Part shown: piece after piece, positions 51,077-60,075 of the stretch
Numbering within the stretch: position 1 is the first letter of the stretch
How the letters are laid out: each line of letters opens with the position of its first letter
Assembly: GCF_000685215.1 (NCBI RefSeq)
Contig: NZ_ARYJ01000001.1
Span: 124,001-188,000, forward strand
DNA: 64,000 nt
Direction: 5' to 3'
Source: Hyphomonas jannaschiana VP2
GTDB lineage: Bacteria; Pseudomonadota; Alphaproteobacteria; Caulobacterales; Hyphomonadaceae
Made by a program: the position numbers and the translations under genes
Notes under the pieces: model-generated
The model's database searches: none
What the model saw: the letters and a program-made list of their open reading frames with translations, nothing else
Told to the model about the DNA's origin: nothing

Positions 51077-52501
51077 TTAGTCCGCTGGGGGCAGTTCGTA
51101 GTTCGGCCCCAGCAGGCCTTCCAGGAAGCCCGGCAGCTGGACGTGATACTGGTCCTGGATCTTGTCGAAGAAGCCGAAGAACAGGACGAAGCCAACAAAG
51201 GCCGGCACGAACCAGCGCATCAGGAAGCGCCAGACATTCATGATGTTCCCTTCGCCAAGCTCGGAGGTCAGCATGTCCCGCGACAGGACCCAGCCGGCAA
51301 AGATCGCGACCAGCAGGCCGCCCAGCGGTAGCAGGACATTGCCTGTAATGAAGTCCATGAAGTCGAGATATTCGGTCGAGAAAATATAGGCCGCGCCGAC
51401 CAGCCAGAGCATGAAGCCCACACCCATCGCCGCACCCATCCGGGTCACGCCCTGGCGCTCTTCCAGCCAGGAAACAGACACTTCAAGCAGCGAGATCGAA
51501 GACGTGAACGCGGCAAAGAGGGCGAGCGCGAAGAACAGAACCGACATCAGGTAACCGATAGGTCCGAGGTTGCCGAGCGCCACCGGCATCGACACGAAGA
51601 AGAGGCTCGGTCCGCCTGCCGGATCGAGCCCCGCGGCGAACACGATCGGGAAGATCGCAAAGCCTGCGATCAGCGCGACGAATGTGTCCGATCCTGCAAT
51701 GATGACAGAGGATCGCGGGATATTGGTGCCGCGGTCCAGATAGGCACCATAGGTGATCATCAGACCGACGCCGACACCGATGGAGAAGAAGGCCTGACCG
51801 ACCGCTTCGAGGAAGGTCTTGAAGCCGACATCCTCCCATTTGGGCTGGAACAGGAAGGCGAACGTCTCTCCGGCATTGCCGCGCGACAGGGAGAAGCCGA
51901 CGATGACCAGGAGGATCACGAAGAAGGCCGGCATCAGAACACTGGCCGCCTTCTCGATCCCGCCTTTCACGCCCCGGCCAACGATCGCGATGTTGGCAAT
52001 GATGAAGGCTGCCAGCAGCGCCAGCATGTACCATTTCGACGCCAGCGCATGCTCGCCCTGCCCGATGACATTGGCGAAATTGCTGCCGGAGCTTGCGGCG
52101 TCCATGCCGGCAAACCCGTTCTTCATGGCCTGGATCACGAAGGCCAGCAGCCAGGCCGAAATCACCATGTAGAAAGAGAGAATGAAAGTCGCCGTGATCG
52201 TCCCGATCCAGCCGACCATGCCCCATTTCTGGGACTTGCTTTCGGCCCGGGCGAGCGATTCCACGCCTTCCACAGCCGACATGCCGGACTTCCGGCCCAT
52301 GCCGTATTCCGCCATCAGCACCGGCAGGCCGATCAGGATCACACAGGCGATGTAGATCAGAATAAAGGCGCCGCCGCCATTCTCACCGGCGGTGTATGGA
52401 AACCGCCAGAAATTGCCGAGTCCGACCGAAGAACCAACGGCAGCCATGATAAAACCGAAGCGCGAGCTCCAGGTGTCTGCCTTACGGGCGATTGTCGCCA
52501 T
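51077..52501 (-). CDS. sodium-dependent transporter of the SNF (SLC6/LeuT) family
   Basis: 474 residues with about 12 transmembrane helices. The N-terminal helix carries SVGLGNFWRFPYTAGENGGGAF, the signature that contributes to the Na+ and substrate sites in LeuT-type transporters. Substrate is probably an amino acid or amine. It is transcribed alone and ends at a strong hairpin. Confidence 0.95.
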   Translation of the reverse strand: MATIARKADTWSSRFGFIMAAVGSSVGLGNFWRFPYTAGENGGGAFILIYIACVILIGLPVLMAEYGMGRKSGMSAVEGVESLARAESKSQKWGMVGWIGTITATFILSFYMVISAWLLAFVIQAMKNGFAGMDAASSGSNFANVIGQGEHALASKWYMLALLAAFIIANIAIVGRGVKGGIEKAASVLMPAFFVILLVIVGFSLSRGNAGETFAFLFQPKWEDVGFKTFLEAVGQAFFSIGVGVGLMITYGAYLDRGTNIPRSSVIIAGSDTFVALIAGFAIFPIVFAAGLDPAGGPSLFFVSMPVALGNLGPIGYLMSVLFFALALFAAFTSSISLLEVSVSWLEERQGVTRMGAAMGVGFMLWLVGAAYIFSTEYLDFMDFITGNVLLPLGGLLVAIFAGWVLSRDMLTSELGEGNIMNVWRFLMRWFVPAFVGFVLFFGFFDKIQDQYHVQLPGFLEGLLGPNYELPPAD

Positions 52502-52582
52502 ATTCCCTCTCCCCAGGGTAAAAAGTTTCGCGCGAACCTATAGGCGGTGAAACAAAAATCAACGCTCTATGCTGCGCTCGGG

Positions 52583-53806
52583 TCAGAACAACCCTGTTGT
52601 ATTGAGTTTGTCGTCGCGATGCAGATAGGCCGACAGGATCAGGCCGAAACAGGACATCGCGGTCAGCATGGCTGTGCCACCGTATGAAATCAGGGGCAAT
52701 GGCATGCCCACCACCGGCAGGAGCCCCAGCACCATCGCCACATTGAAGACGACATAGAAAGCCACCGTCGCCGTAGCGCCTGCTGCCGCATACCGGCCGA
52801 AACTGCTGGCCGACTGGAAAGCCGTGTAGAGCGACCAGCCGAGCAGGATGGCAAAGCCGACCAGAATCGCGGTCGCGCCAAGAAAGCCGAATTCTTCCGC
52901 AATCACGGTCAGGATGAAGTCTGTGTGTTGCTCAGGCACATAATCCTGCTGGGACTGGATACCCTGCAACCACCCCTTCCCGTTCAGCCCGCCGGCGCCG
53001 ATGGCAATCTTGGCCTGCTCGATCTGGTAGCTTTCGCCCAGCGAGGTCGACGCGCCGCTGGATCCGAACAGCTGGGCCAGGAACGTGTCCACCCGCCCCC
53101 GCTGATAGGGTTCCAGAACGAATTGGTAGACCGGCCAGACGGCGGCGGCGGCCGCACCGATCCCGGCCAGGATCACCCGGCCGGACAGGCCCGCCAGGAA
53201 CACAACCACGCCGCCGGACGCAACAATCGCCAGGGCGGTGCCAAGATCCGGCTGAAGGAACACCAGGGCCGCCGGGATCAGGATGATGACCGCTGCGCCG
53301 ATGTGGATGAAGAAGCGAGAGCCGTTCGCCCCCAGCATGCCGTGATAATAGCGGGCAAGCGCCAGCGTCACGGCGAGCTTGGCAAATTCCGAAGGCTGGA
53401 CGGCAACCGGACCAATCTTCAGCCAGCGCTGCGCCCCGCCGCCCATGACACCAAAGAACTCCACCGCCAGCAACAGCAATATGGTTCCTGCATAGGCCAG
53501 CCAGGACAAATTCATCCACCAGGACAGCGGCAGCATGGCCAGCGCGATCATGATGCCGAAACAGATGACGAAACGGATCAGCTGCAGCTTCCACAAATGC
53601 TGCTCGGCCGGGTTTGTGAAGGTCGAGGAATAGAGCATCGCGATGCCGATCAGGGCCATGGCAACGATCAGCAGGACAAAGCCCCAGGGCAAGCGCGCCA
53701 GCTTGCCGAGAATGCCGGAGGAAGTGCCATCGAAATTGAGTGACCGGGCCGTGCGCGTCCGGGCTTCGCCGCGGCTATAACCGCTGAAGCTGCCATCGCG
53801 GCTCAT
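52583..53806 (-). CDS. rodA: rod-shape peptidoglycan polymerase RodA
   Basis: 407 residues, SEDS family with about ten helices. The C-terminal part has YGGTAMLTAMSCFGLI, the motif near the last helices of RodA/FtsW, and NGKGWLQGIQSQQDYVPEQHTDFILTVIAEEFG is the highly conserved loop. It is the glycosyltransferase partner of PBP2. ATG 53806 overlaps the mrdA stop by four bases, so the two are translationally coupled. Confidence 0.97.
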   Translation of the reverse strand: MSRDGSFSGYSRGEARTRTARSLNFDGTSSGILGKLARLPWGFVLLIVAMALIGIAMLYSSTFTNPAEQHLWKLQLIRFVICFGIMIALAMLPLSWWMNLSWLAYAGTILLLLAVEFFGVMGGGAQRWLKIGPVAVQPSEFAKLAVTLALARYYHGMLGANGSRFFIHIGAAVIILIPAALVFLQPDLGTALAIVASGGVVVFLAGLSGRVILAGIGAAAAAVWPVYQFVLEPYQRGRVDTFLAQLFGSSGASTSLGESYQIEQAKIAIGAGGLNGKGWLQGIQSQQDYVPEQHTDFILTVIAEEFGFLGATAILVGFAILLGWSLYTAFQSASSFGRYAAAGATATVAFYVVFNVAMVLGLLPVVGMPLPLISYGGTAMLTAMSCFGLILSAYLHRDDKLNTTGLF

Positions 53807-55737
53807 GTCGGCGTGCCTTCTACATTGGACCGATCGATGGACGCGCTCTTCGTCCATGCCGGCTTGCGGCCGCTATTGGTGCGGATCGCGTGTGCGAGAA
53901 TATCGCGGGCGACCGGCGCGGCGGTGCGCGAGCCCCCTTCCCCGTGCTCAACGACGACAGAGATCGCATATTTCGGATTTTCCGCCGGGGCATAGGCAAC
54001 AAACAGGGCGTGGTCGCGTAGCTCACGCTCGATGTCCTCCCCTTTTCGCACGCCTGTGGCACGTTCAGCGGCCGTAATGCGGCGAACCTGCGCCGTTCCT
54101 GTCTTGCCCGCCAGGCGCGGGCCGCCGAGCCCCAGGTCGCCGGAGCTACGTGCCGTGCCGCCCCATTCGGACGTCACGCCATACATACCCGACTTCATCA
54201 TTTTCATGATTTCCGGGTCGAGCGGCGCATCCAGCACATGATCGTCCGGATCCTGCGGTCCGACACCGATCAGTTTGGGTTTGAGCGAATGGCCTTCTGT
54301 GGCGATCCGTGCAGTCATCAGCGCCAGCTGCAGCGGTGTGACCCCGAGCTGGCCCTGCCCGATGCCGAAATTCAGCGTTTCGCCCTCATACCAGGGCTCC
54401 TTGCGGACCCGCATCTTCCATTCCGGATCAGGCACCAGACCGCCGCGCGCACCGGTCATACCGAGCGACCAGGCCTGGCCAAAACCGAATTTGTGCGCCG
54501 TATCTGCAATGGCTTGCGCCCCGGCCCGGCGGGCGATCTCGTAGAAATAGACGTCGCAGGAGCCCTTGATGCCGCCGTGCAGATCCACCGTTCCGTGGCC
54601 GCCCTTTTTCCAGCAATGCCACGTGCGGTTCCCGAAATGGTAGTAGCCGTTGCAGTGCACCTTGTCCGTCGGCTTGATCGCGCCGGTTTCCAGCGCCGCC
54701 GTTGCGACGACCATCTTGAAGGTCGACCCAGGTGGATAGACCCCGCCATGCGCACGCGGATAGAGCGGCGCACGGGAATCATCCCTCAGCTCTGCATAGT
54801 CCGAGCCAGAAATCCCGTTGACGAAGTCATTTGGATCGAAGGCCGGCGTCGACACCATGGCCAGGACATCACCGCTTTCGATCTCGACGACAACGGCTGC
54901 GCCGCTTTCGCCTTCGAACCGCTCAATCGCGACCCGCTGCAGGTCCATGTCAATTGTTACGAAGAGGTCCTTGCCTGCTTCCGGCGCAAGGCGTTCATCC
55001 GGGATCTGATCGATGACACGTCCGGCCGCATTGGTGACCAACTTCTTGAAGCCCGGCTTGCCGCGCAACCATTCCTCGGCGAAGCGCTCCATCCCCTGCC
55101 GGCCGGTCCGCATGTCCGGATGCCGGAACATACGTTCAATGGTCGTGGCTTCGTCTGCTGTCTTGCCTTCGGTCAGGCGTTCCAGATCGTCCTGGCTTGC
55201 TCGAGCGACATAGCCCAGGACGTGCGCGAAATCCCGGCCGCGCGGATAGGATCGCGTCAGGGCCATCTCGACCTGAACACCGGGCAGTTCCACGGCGTGC
55301 ACATTCATCCGGGCGAAGTCTTCATAGGAAAGTTCGTTCGCCACGATCACTGGCAGGAAGGCTGCGCGGCGCAGGCGGGCGCGGCGGATGTCTTCCAGCA
55401 CGCGCTCGACCCGGGAATCCGAAATTTCGATCAGCTTGGCGATACTGGCAATTGTTGCCGCAGGATCGTCCAGCTGTTCGGGGATGACGGTAACACGGCC
55501 CGCCCGGCGGTGCGATGCGAGCGGCTTGCCGAACCGGTCAAGGATACGTCCACGCTGAGGCGGGGCGAGTTCCAACTTGATGTGGTTCTCGTTCGCCAGC
55601 TTGTCGTATTTCTTGCCTTCCAGGATCTGCAGCTGGAACAGGCGTGCAACGAGACCCGCCCACACGACACCACCGCCAACGCCCGCCATCAGCATGCGCC
55701 GGGAGAATTCCTGGTCTGGGTGAAAACTCTTGCTCAT
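53803..55737 (-). CDS. mrdA: penicillin-binding protein 2 (elongasome transpeptidase)
   Basis: 644 residues. One N-terminal transmembrane helix (about 14-34), pedestal domain, then the transpeptidase domain with Ser338-x-x-Lys341 (STFK), SCD (393-395) and KTG (545-547). Order and length match class B PBP2, which crosslinks new lateral-wall peptidoglycan with RodA. It overlaps mreD by four bases. Confidence 0.97.
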   Translation of the reverse strand: MSKSFHPDQEFSRRMLMAGVGGGVVWAGLVARLFQLQILEGKKYDKLANENHIKLELAPPQRGRILDRFGKPLASHRRAGRVTVIPEQLDDPAATIASIAKLIEISDSRVERVLEDIRRARLRRAAFLPVIVANELSYEDFARMNVHAVELPGVQVEMALTRSYPRGRDFAHVLGYVARASQDDLERLTEGKTADEATTIERMFRHPDMRTGRQGMERFAEEWLRGKPGFKKLVTNAAGRVIDQIPDERLAPEAGKDLFVTIDMDLQRVAIERFEGESGAAVVVEIESGDVLAMVSTPAFDPNDFVNGISGSDYAELRDDSRAPLYPRAHGGVYPPGSTFKMVVATAALETGAIKPTDKVHCNGYYHFGNRTWHCWKKGGHGTVDLHGGIKGSCDVYFYEIARRAGAQAIADTAHKFGFGQAWSLGMTGARGGLVPDPEWKMRVRKEPWYEGETLNFGIGQGQLGVTPLQLALMTARIATEGHSLKPKLIGVGPQDPDDHVLDAPLDPEIMKMMKSGMYGVTSEWGGTARSSGDLGLGGPRLAGKTGTAQVRRITAAERATGVRKGEDIERELRDHALFVAYAPAENPKYAISVVVEHGEGGSRTAAPVARDILAHAIRTNSGRKPAWTKSASIDRSNVEGTPT

Positions 55738-56285
55738 GACGCCTGCCCGACTGTCTCGCCCGGCCTGCGGCCGAGATCGAAGACTTTGTGGATCAGCGCA
55801 TAAAGCAGGCCCGTCGTCAGCATGGCCGCGATCAGAGGCAGAAGGCGCACCGGGTGGTCTTCCAGCGTGGAGGCCATCAGCCAGAGCAGCAGGAAGGCCC
55901 CGGCAAACAGGAGTGTCGTCGCGATAATGGCGATCAGCGGTTCATTTGTGACATCAAACTCTGCCGAAATTGCCGTGCTGGCCGCATAGGTCATCAGATT
56001 GACGACCTCAAAGCTCCCCATCGGGGCGTGGAAGATAACGTCCTGAATTGCGCCAAATACGATCAGGATAATCATGGGACGGATGGAAAGGCCGACCCGG
56101 CCCCAGCCGACCGCGCCCCAGAGCGCAGCGTGAGGCCAGGCAAATGACAGGCCGAAAATGTCGTTCCGGGTCAGGCCGAACAGGCCGACCGTTGCGATCA
56201 GGAACGATCCGAACAGCAGGCGCGGTGTCGGGCCTGATTTTGCCCAGAGGCTCTGCCTGCGCCGGGTCAGGAAGGAAGCCGGCAT
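55734..56285 (-). CDS. mreD: rod shape-determining protein MreD
   Basis: 183 residues with about five to six hydrophobic segments. Sequence conservation is weak, as usual for MreD, and the call rests on topology plus position between mreC and mrdA. It overlaps mreC by one base and mrdA by four. Confidence 0.9.
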   Translation of the reverse strand: MPASFLTRRRQSLWAKSGPTPRLLFGSFLIATVGLFGLTRNDIFGLSFAWPHAALWGAVGWGRVGLSIRPMIILIVFGAIQDVIFHAPMGSFEVVNLMTYAASTAISAEFDVTNEPLIAIIATTLLFAGAFLLLWLMASTLEDHPVRLLPLIAAMLTTGLLYALIHKVFDLGRRPGETVGQAS

Positions 56286-57163
56286 CAGCGGCGCGCCCCC
56301 TGCGTCGGACTGGCAGATGTGCCGTCTTCAAGCGCCGGCAGGTCTCCAGCAGAAATCGGGCGCTCGACGGTCGGCGGCGGGATCAACTGGACATATCCGG
56401 AAGAGCCATCGCTCATGGCGTATTTGACGCGCCAGTCATTGCCGGACTTGTGCACCTCCCCCACGACGAGACCACGCGGATACGCCCCGCCTTCCGAGGA
56501 GGTCAGGATCCGCTCTCCTTCGATAAAGTCACTGCGCTCCGGCAGGTCCGTCAGCGTGCCGGAACTCGTCGAGCCGCCCTGCATGATGGCGTGCACGCCG
56601 GAAACCTCCCCGATCACTGGCACCCGGCTGTTGAAGTCGGTGACCAGCAGGATGCGCGAGGAGCGTTCGCCAAGCTGAATCACCCGGCCGACAAGACCGC
56701 CTTCATTCATCGCAACAGAGCCCGGCTCGACACCTTGGGAGCGGCCGGCATTGGCCAGAAGCGTCTGCGCGAACGGGCCTTCACTCTCGGAAGTCACCCG
56801 CGCCGTAACACCGCGCGCTGGCGGTTCGCCGAGCAGATTGAGGATTTCCTCATAGGCTTCCAGACGGTCAGCCATGGAAATGGCAGCGGCCTTGTAGCGG
56901 GACAGGTCACGCACTTGCGCTTCCAGTTCGCGGATACGCTGCTCCTGCGCCGCGCGGCCCGTCAGACGGGCCCAGAGGCCGATCTGTTCCCCGCCGCCAA
57001 GACGGTCACCGACTGAGGCGCGGACGGGGTTGAAAAACTGGCTTATTTGCGGAGCGGACTGCGCAACGATCAATGCTGCGAACCCGAAAATGAGCACACC
57101 AAGGACGAGGCGCTTGGGAGAGCGCCGGACTCCTTTCTGAGCTGACCGGCCCGAACGTGCCAT
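56285..57163 (-). CDS. mreC: rod shape-determining protein MreC
   Basis: 292 residues: a basic N-terminus, one transmembrane helix (about 18-38), a coiled coil (about 70-105) and the periplasmic double beta-barrel domain with the NEGGLVGRVIQLGERSS-type segment. The C-terminal ~25 residues are Pro/Ser/Thr-rich. MreC links MreB filaments to PBP2. It lies 38 bp downstream of mreB. Confidence 0.96.
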   Translation of the reverse strand: MARSGRSAQKGVRRSPKRLVLGVLIFGFAALIVAQSAPQISQFFNPVRASVGDRLGGGEQIGLWARLTGRAAQEQRIRELEAQVRDLSRYKAAAISMADRLEAYEEILNLLGEPPARGVTARVTSESEGPFAQTLLANAGRSQGVEPGSVAMNEGGLVGRVIQLGERSSRILLVTDFNSRVPVIGEVSGVHAIMQGGSTSSGTLTDLPERSDFIEGERILTSSEGGAYPRGLVVGEVHKSGNDWRVKYAMSDGSSGYVQLIPPPTVERPISAGDLPALEDGTSASPTQGARR

Positions 57164-57201
57164 ATGGCGGGTCCTCTGGTGTTTCCCTGATTATACCGTC
57201 C

Positions 57202-58245
<1,044 letters not shown>

Positions 58246-58293
58246 TTACCGCGCTCTTTTCCTGAGCGGCCAGGCGACAAATCCCGGCGCGCG

Positions 58294-58311
58294 TGTGTAT
58301 TTTTCTACACA
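58294..58311. promoter_or_regulatory. palindrome TGTGTA-N6-TACACA in the mreB leader
   Basis: Perfect 6-bp arms around an A/T-rich 6-bp spacer, 52-69 bp upstream of the mreB ATG and about 20 bp from the CtrA-type site. It could be an operator or a leader hairpin. Confidence 0.5.
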
Positions 58312-58330
58312 GCCCCATACCCCCATTGCC

Positions 58331-58346
58331 GTTAACGCGGCTTTAA
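58331..58346 (-). promoter_or_regulatory. CtrA-type binding site upstream of mreB
   Basis: Minus-strand reading TTAA-N7-TTAAC, an exact match to the full CtrA consensus of Caulobacterales. It lies 89-104 bp upstream of the mreB start. Confidence 0.6.
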
Positions 58347-58475
58347 TGCAAGGGACGGCACGCAGATAAACGGAACGATCCGTTCCGGTTCGCGATTCCC
58401 GTTGCTTTTATTGAAGATTCAAGACTTGGCGGAATATTGCCCCTGTGCGGAACAGAACGGCGCGTACTCATATGC

Positions 58476-58501
58476 TTAACACATCGTTAGCGCCGTTTAA
58501 C
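58476..58501. promoter_or_regulatory. cluster of CtrA-like half-sites
   Basis: TTAA-N7-TTAG (58476-58490) followed by TTTAAC at 58496-58501. Weaker matches than the site nearer mreB. Confidence 0.3.
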
Positions 58502-58509
58502 ACTCCACC

Positions 58510-59991
58510 CTATGCGGACGGTATGACCTGCCAGCTATCCGGATCGAATTCGCGCATGATGGCGGCATATTCGGTTGTCTTGCCGGACCAGTTGTTGGTC
58601 ACCTGCCCGCTCTCCGTCTTGTACCAGCTGGCACAATCGCCCGCCCAGACCGTCTTGCCGAGATCGGCCTGTAACTTCTCATTATAGGCCTTCATTGCCT
58701 CCGGCTTGACATCCAGCCCCGCCACGTCTTTTGCGGCGATCTTTTCAATCGCCTGGAGGACATAGCCAATTTGCTGCTCTACCATCAGGATGATGGAATT
58801 GTGCCCGAGATTGGTGTTAGGCCCATAGAGCAGGAAGAAGTTCGGGAAACCCGGGACGGCAACCCCCTTGAACGCCTCCGCGCCATCCTTCCAGACTTCG
58901 TTCAGCGATACCCCTTCCCGGCCATGGACCTGCATAGGCGTCAGGAATTCGGTCGACTGGAAACCCGTTGCATAGATGATGACATCGCAGGCGTGTTCCA
59001 TGCCATCGTCACCAATAACCCCCGTGGGCGTGATTTCCTTCACACCTTGGCGGATCACTTCGACATTCGGCTGGATCAACGCCGGGTAATAGTCGTCGGA
59101 GATCAGGATGCGCTTGCACCCCGGCTCGAAGTCCGGCGTCAGCAGGGCCCGCATTTCAGGATTCTTCACCTGGTCTTCGAGATGCTTCAGGCACATCTTC
59201 TTCATCGACTTCGCCATGCCGTTTTCACCCTGGTGAAAGGCGGTGAAACCGAAGTCGGCAAACGCACGAATGCGCCAGCGATACCAGTTGATGCGCCAGC
59301 GCTGCCGGTCGAAGGCGCGCTTGTCGGCTTCAGTGTATTTGCGCTGGCCGCGTGGACGGCACCATGCTGGAGAACGCTGGAAGCTGATCAGCTTGCCAAC
59401 CTGTTTCTGGATTTCCGGCAGGAACTGAACTGCGCTCGGCCCGTTTCCGATCACGCAGACCGTCTTGCCAGTGAGATCGACCGAATGATCCCAGCGCGCC
59501 GAGTGGAAGGACGGGCCCTGAAAACTATCCTTGCCTTTGAAATCCGGAATGGAAGGAATGTTCAGCTGGCCAAGACCCGAGATGAGCACGTCTGCGGTGT
59601 GGGTGCCCCCATCCGCCTTTGTCAGCGTCCAGGTACGGCTCGCCTCGTCATAACTGCAGTCCGTGATTTCAGAATTGAAGTGGCAGTGCGGGCGTACGCC
59701 GAACTTGTCTGCGAAGTCCTCAAAATACTGAAGGATTTGAGGCTGCAGGGACCATTTATAGTCCCAATCCGGATTGAGATCGAAGGAATAGGAATAGAGA
59801 TGGCTTGGTACATCGCAGCCACACCCCGGATATGTGTTGTCGCGCCACGTGCCGCCAACGCCATCTGACTTTTCGAACAGGTCGATGTCTTTGTAGCCAG
59901 CTTCCTTGAGTTTCGCGACGGCAGCCAGTCCGCTCATACCCGCGCCAAGCACGGCGATCCGCAGCGACTGATCATCCTTCCCTGATGGCAT
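58510..59991 (-). CDS. FAD/NADPH flavin monooxygenase, Baeyer-Villiger-like
   Basis: 493 residues. FAD motif GAGMSG is at 16-21, NADPH motif GNGPSA in the middle and, just before it, the Baeyer-Villiger-type signature FQGPSFHSARWD. A long YPGCGCDVPSHLYSYSF segment is typical of this group. It should oxygenate ketones or heteroatoms; substrate unknown. The gene stands alone and downstream of the GT-C-like gene on the same strand. Confidence 0.92.
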   Translation of the reverse strand: MPSGKDDQSLRIAVLGAGMSGLAAVAKLKEAGYKDIDLFEKSDGVGGTWRDNTYPGCGCDVPSHLYSYSFDLNPDWDYKWSLQPQILQYFEDFADKFGVRPHCHFNSEITDCSYDEASRTWTLTKADGGTHTADVLISGLGQLNIPSIPDFKGKDSFQGPSFHSARWDHSVDLTGKTVCVIGNGPSAVQFLPEIQKQVGKLISFQRSPAWCRPRGQRKYTEADKRAFDRQRWRINWYRWRIRAFADFGFTAFHQGENGMAKSMKKMCLKHLEDQVKNPEMRALLTPDFEPGCKRILISDDYYPALIQPNVEVIRQGVKEITPTGVIGDDGMEHACDVIIYATGFQSTEFLTPMQVHGREGVSLNEVWKDGAEAFKGVAVPGFPNFFLLYGPNTNLGHNSIILMVEQQIGYVLQAIEKIAAKDVAGLDVKPEAMKAYNEKLQADLGKTVWAGDCASWYKTESGQVTNNWSGKTTEYAAIMREFDPDSWQVIPSA

Positions 59992-60075
59992 TCCCTTTTC
60001 CTCCGCCTGATCGACTTTTCATCGATACTGGCATGCGGAAGAGGCTGGTCAACCTGTCTCGCAAGGGGAAGTGGA

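Noticed and set aside
54238..55803. Long plus-strand frame opposite mrdA
   Set aside because: Antisense shadow of PBP2, whose three active-site motifs lie on the minus strand.
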